A program made the position numbers and the translations under genes. A stretch of DNA of 16,314 bases from Acholeplasmatales bacterium (lineage in GTDB: Bacteria; Bacillota_I; Bacilli_A; Acholeplasmatales; Anaeroplasmataceae), in assembly GCA_900770055.1 (NCBI GenBank), contig CAAGJD010000142.1, positions 1-16,314 of the forward strand. The letters are read 5' to 3'. Below are positions 13,607 to 16,314 of this stretch, piece by piece; the stretch's first letter is position 1, and every line of letters starts with the position of its first letter. The notes under the pieces are model-generated. The model saw only the letters and a list, made by a program, of their open reading frames with translations, ran no database searches and had not been told where the DNA came from.

Positions 13607-14970
13607 ATAAACATTATAAAAAAATGACTGAAACACCTGTGTCTAAGCTTATATTAATGCTTGGTATTCCTACAACGATTTCGATGCTTATAACTAATAT
13701 TTATAATCTTGTAGATACTTATTTTGTTGGCACACTCGGAGAAAGTGAACAAGCTGCAACAGGTATTTTATTTGTTCTTCAATGTATAATTCAAGCCTTT
13801 GCTTTTATGTTGGGACATGGATCTGGGACCTATGTATCTAAGTTTTTAGCTGATAAGGATGTAAAATCAGCGACTAAATATGTGTCTACTGCTTTTTTTG
13901 TTGGATTAATTGTAGGTTTTATATTGCTATTCTTTGGTTTGATTTTTTTAGAACCATTTATGATTTTATTAGGTAGTACAAAATCAATATTGCCTCATGC
14001 TAAGAAATATGGATTTTTTATACTATTATCATGTCCTTTTATGATAACCTCGCTTATTTTAAATAATAACTTAAGATATGAAGGCAAAGGCTTTTATTCA
14101 ATGATAGGATTAAGCATTGGTGGAATTTTAAATATAATAGGAGATTATTTTTTTGTTAGTGTCTTTAGTCTTGGCGTGATTGGAGCAGGTTTATCAACTG
14201 CAATATCTCAATTTATAAGTTTTGTGGTTTTATTAATTCTTTATTTTAAATCTGCTCAAAGTTCAATATCTATTAAAGCTGTTACTAAAGAATTAAAGGT
14301 GTATTTAAGTATATTTAAAGCTGGACTACCATCTTTAATTAGACAAGGCCTTACAGCAGTTAGCAATGGTGTTTTAAATAATCTTACAAAACCATTTGGT
14401 GATGCTGCAATAGCTGCAATGAGTATCGTAAATAGATTTTCTTCATTTATTATGTGTGTAGGCTTAGGAATAGGTCAAGGATTGCAGCCAGTGGCGGCAT
14501 TCAATTATCAGGCTAAGGAATATACAAGAGTGAAAAAGGGAATGCTTTTCACATTAGGCTGTGGAAGTCTTATTGTTGGTATTATTGCGTTAGTAGGTAT
14601 AATGATTCCAGATAAAATAGTTAGCATGCTTCAGCAAAGCAAGGATGCAGAAGAAGTAATTAAAATTGGTACAGTAGCTATGCGTATTGCTTGTGTTGGA
14701 GTAATGTTTTTACCTACCTCAGTAACTGCAAATATGCTATATCAAAGTATTAGAAAATCCTTAGTTGCTTCTATTTTATCATTATTAAGATCTGGCCTTA
14801 TATTAATTCCTACGGTTTTAATATTAACAGCTTGTAATATGGGATTATCTGCAATAATGCATGCTCAACCGCTTTCTGATATCATTACTTCGGTTGTTTC
14901 AGTGTCATTCATTTTATATTTTATTTTTTTAACGCCAAATACTGAAATAATTAGTGAAAAAACTCTATAG
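13594..14970 (+). CDS. MATE-family multidrug/metabolite exporter
   Basis: This 458-aa membrane protein has 12 predicted helices in two six-helix halves and the usual family length (about 450). The N-terminus PVSKLILMLGIPTTISML followed by NLVDTYFVGTLGESEQAA is the typical MATE/MepA opening, and the segment GHGSGTYVSKFLADKD matches the helix 2-3 loop. The second half repeats the pattern from about residue 240, with GLPSLIRQGLTAVSNGVLNN and GIGQGLQPVAAFNYQAK. It should export cationic drugs or metabolites by Na+ or H+ antiport; the substrate is not predictable. It has its own promoter and no linked regulator. Confidence 0.93.
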   Translation: MENVDKHYKKMTETPVSKLILMLGIPTTISMLITNIYNLVDTYFVGTLGESEQAATGILFVLQCIIQAFAFMLGHGSGTYVSKFLADKDVKSATKYVSTAFFVGLIVGFILLFFGLIFLEPFMILLGSTKSILPHAKKYGFFILLSCPFMITSLILNNNLRYEGKGFYSMIGLSIGGILNIIGDYFFVSVFSLGVIGAGLSTAISQFISFVVLLILYFKSAQSSISIKAVTKELKVYLSIFKAGLPSLIRQGLTAVSNGVLNNLTKPFGDAAIAAMSIVNRFSSFIMCVGLGIGQGLQPVAAFNYQAKEYTRVKKGMLFTLGCGSLIVGIIALVGIMIPDKIVSMLQQSKDAEEVIKIGTVAMRIACVGVMFLPTSVTANMLYQSIRKSLVASILSLLRSGLILIPTVLILTACNMGLSAIMHAQPLSDIITSVVSVSFILYFIFLTPNTEIISEKTL

Positions 14971-14978
14971 TTTTGTGA

Positions 14979-15003
14979 AAAAATATAAAATATTTTTAAT
15001 AAT
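14979..15003 (+). terminator. Weak AT-only hairpin after the MATE gene
   Basis: AAAAATAT (14979-14986) pairs with ATATTTTT (14990-14997). There are no G-C pairs, so it would be a poor terminator. A second short stem, AAAACT with AGTTTT over CTAT, overlaps the stop codon. Confidence 0.3.
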
Positions 15004-15025
15004 TAACTTTTTTGCGTTTTTGTAA

Positions 15026-15055
15026 TTGCATAAAAAACAAAAAGTATGCTATAAT
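15026..15055 (+). promoter_or_regulatory. Extended -10 promoter of the TIR/receiver-like gene
   Basis: TATAAT (15050-15055) with TG at 15047-15048 forms an extended -10. The -35 is poor (TTGCAT, 15026-15031, 18-bp spacer), as is common when TGn is present. The leader is about 47 nt. Confidence 0.75.
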
Positions 15056-15108
15056 GTGTTATATACGAGAAACTATTTAGTAATTTAATTTTTATAGGGG
15101 GTATTACT

Positions 15109-16146
15109 ATGAGGAAAAATTATGTAACGCTTGTTTACTTATCAGAAGATGAGGAAAATGCTAATTACCTTAGTGATATACTAGAGGATAAGCATGTAGA
15201 GGTTCATAAATTTGAAAAAAATGTTGATGCAGATTCTGATATTGCAAAGGATGTTAAAGACTCATGTGGTTTAATCATTCTTCATATTTCAGATGATTTT
15301 GATTATGGTGAATATTTATCTGAAATTAAAAAGGCTAATGGCAAGTGTCAAATTGTTGCTTGCTATGCATCTAAAGCTGCATATCAAACTCAATATCCTA
15401 TTAATGAAATAGAGCTGGTTGAGGGCTATCCAATCGAAGCTCTAGCAAATGATATTTGTTGTATTGTAGTAGGTGGTTTTAATAAGGTTAAGGCTGGATT
15501 ATTTAATCGTAAAAAGCTAAGAAAAGAAGCATTCGCTTTATTTAGACAAGAACATTATGTTTGGTCATTATGCTATTTATTAAAGGTATTTAAAATTAGT
15601 GATCTTGAGGTTAAAGAAAGAATTGCTGACGCTTATGCAAGATTAATGGATAATGATAAGGCTATTAACTATTATTCAATTTGTTTACCACTTGAATCAC
15701 TTGGATCAAAGGGTTATACAGACGAGGATTCTCAAGCAGTCATTTGTAACAATTTAGGTTATTTATATACACAAACAAAGAACCTAGAGTTTGCTGAAAG
15801 ATATTTAAAACAAGCAATCGAATTAAAGCATCCAGATGCTTTATATAACTTAGGATATCTATATGAGACTTCATGGGCTTATGATTCTAAGATGAGAAGA
15901 ACAAAAGAAGGCTATGATATTTATTGTAAGGTATTAAGTGAATCATACACTTCTGAAGGTTCAAAGGAAAGAGCTAAAAATAAACTTAAGACTGCTGCAG
16001 ATAGATTATTAAAGAGAAAGAATTATGCAGCTGCATTACAATACTATAAGGCAATTGGTGATGGTGCTAAGGCTGCTGAATGTATCCGTAATATTAAGAG
16101 AATTCGTCAATTATACGAAGAAAGAAAAAAACGTCAAGCACAATAA
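15109..16146 (+). CDS. TIR-like or degenerate receiver-like domain fused to TPR/Sel1 helices
   Basis: This 345-aa soluble protein has two parts. Residues 1-125 form an alternating beta/alpha domain: strands near 6-12 (VTLVYLS), 29-36, 54-61 (GLIILHIS) and 80-87 (QIVACYA). DSCGLIILHISDDF followed by GEYLSEIKKA resembles the TIR pattern of strand, Ser, then an acidic helix with a conserved Glu (E72 would be the candidate). The same stretch also fits a response-regulator receiver, but the phosphorylated Asp position is His59 and the conserved Lys is absent, so it would be a pseudo-receiver. Residues 130-345 are helical repeats of TPR/Sel1 type (CNNLGYLYTQTKNLEFAERY, PDALYNLGYLYE) with a basic tail. 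It has AGGGGG (15096-15101), its own promoter and its own terminator, and no linked effector gene. Signalling or protein scaffolding is the likeliest role. Confidence 0.72.
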   Translation: MRKNYVTLVYLSEDEENANYLSDILEDKHVEVHKFEKNVDADSDIAKDVKDSCGLIILHISDDFDYGEYLSEIKKANGKCQIVACYASKAAYQTQYPINEIELVEGYPIEALANDICCIVVGGFNKVKAGLFNRKKLRKEAFALFRQEHYVWSLCYLLKVFKISDLEVKERIADAYARLMDNDKAINYYSICLPLESLGSKGYTDEDSQAVICNNLGYLYTQTKNLEFAERYLKQAIELKHPDALYNLGYLYETSWAYDSKMRRTKEGYDIYCKVLSESYTSEGSKERAKNKLKTAADRLLKRKNYAAALQYYKAIGDGAKAAECIRNIKRIRQLYEERKKRQAQ

Positions 16147-16154
16147 TAAATTAG

Positions 16155-16179
16155 GAGCTAGTATTATGCTAGCTCTTTT
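16155..16179 (+). terminator. Hairpin terminator after the TIR/receiver-like gene
   Basis: GAGCTAGTA (16155-16163) pairs with TGCTAGCTC (16167-16175) over a TTA loop, with one wobble, followed by TTTT. Confidence 0.85.
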
Positions 16180-16237
16180 ATTTTGAATCATAGTTTTTAT
16201 AAATTTATTGTTTATTATTTTTTAATATTAGAAATTG

Positions 16238-16246
16238 TGATATAAT
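16238..16246 (+). promoter_or_regulatory. Extended -10 promoter reading out of the window
   Basis: TGATATAAT is a perfect extended -10 (TG at 16238-16239, TATAAT at 16241-16246). No good -35 is seen at 16-18 bp. The gene it serves lies beyond the right edge. Confidence 0.55.
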
Positions 16247-16255
16247 TGATTGAAG

Positions 16256-16307
16256 AGAAGTCAATATATTTTTAAATAATTTTTGAAAATATATTCATCT
16301 TCTTTTT
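16256..16307 (+). promoter_or_regulatory. Leader hairpin followed by a T run, possible attenuator
   Basis: AATATATTTT (16263-16272) pairs perfectly with AAAATATATT (16286-16295), and AGAAG (16256-16260) with CTTCT (16299-16303) extends it across a small internal loop. TTTT and then AGGAAA follow directly. The element sits at the very start of the predicted transcript, so it could be an attenuator, a stabilising 5' hairpin or only an AT-rich coincidence. The downstream gene is not visible. Confidence 0.4.
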
Positions 16308-16314
16308 AGGAAAC

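Noticed and set aside
15017..15043. Inverted repeat TTTTTGT / ACAAAAA near the last promoter as an operator
   Set aside because: It consists almost only of A and T runs with a 13-nt gap, which is expected by chance in this composition.

Overview
This window is 16.3 kb of very AT-rich DNA in which every recognisable gene lies on the + strand. TGA acts as a stop codon (the genes ending at 1158 and 7075 both end in TGA inside ATGA-type overlaps), so this is the standard bacterial code and not the Mycoplasma code. Low GC, Gram-positive style ribosome binding sites, T-tailed hairpin terminators, a CcpA-type site and an unusually short DnaE (975 aa) point to a low-GC Bacillota lineage. It may be close to Erysipelotrichia, Acholeplasmatales or RF39-like gut bacteria; that placement is inference, not proof.

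Region 1 (1-5668) looks like one transcription unit. It holds a 5'-truncated XRE-family regulator with a long helical C-terminus, a secreted Ig-like-repeat protein anchored by a C-terminal membrane helix (the two overlap by ATGA), and the DNA polymerase III alpha subunit DnaE. A hairpin terminator overlaps the dnaE stop codon. Region 2 (5704-6789) is a single unrecognised gene with a weak Sel1-like C-terminus.

Region 3 (6794-8993) is a metal-efflux operon: a consensus promoter, a 26-bp interrupted palindrome directly downstream of it, a free-standing 68-aa HMA metallochaperone, and a CadA/ZntA-type P1B ATPase that lacks its own N-terminal HMA domain. Region 4 (8995-11409) is a glycolytic operon, pgk - HPr-like - tpiA, with a near-consensus cre site upstream of an extended -10 promoter and a terminator at the end. 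The HPr-like protein keeps the phosphorylatable His and Ser but has lost the Arg-Pro that normally follows the active-site His.

Region 5 (11428-13287) encodes an ABC importer lipoprotein and permease of the TauA/SsuA and TauC/SsuC type. A 16-bp palindrome overlaps its promoter, no ATPase gene is linked, and a long hairpin follows. Region 6 (13290-14970) holds a roughly 300-bp A+T-rich gap with a possible 48-aa ORF and then a MATE exporter. Region 7 (15026-16179) is a single gene fusing a TIR-like or degenerate receiver-like domain to TPR/Sel1-like helices. The right edge holds an extended -10 promoter and a leader hairpin for a gene beyond the window.

Most of the window is ordinary housekeeping and transport. 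The parts most worth a second look are the HPr variant inside the glycolytic operon, the TIR/receiver-like-TPR protein, the regulator coupled to a surface protein, and the several unassigned operator-like palindromes. I see no CRISPR array, insertion sequence, tRNA or rRNA.
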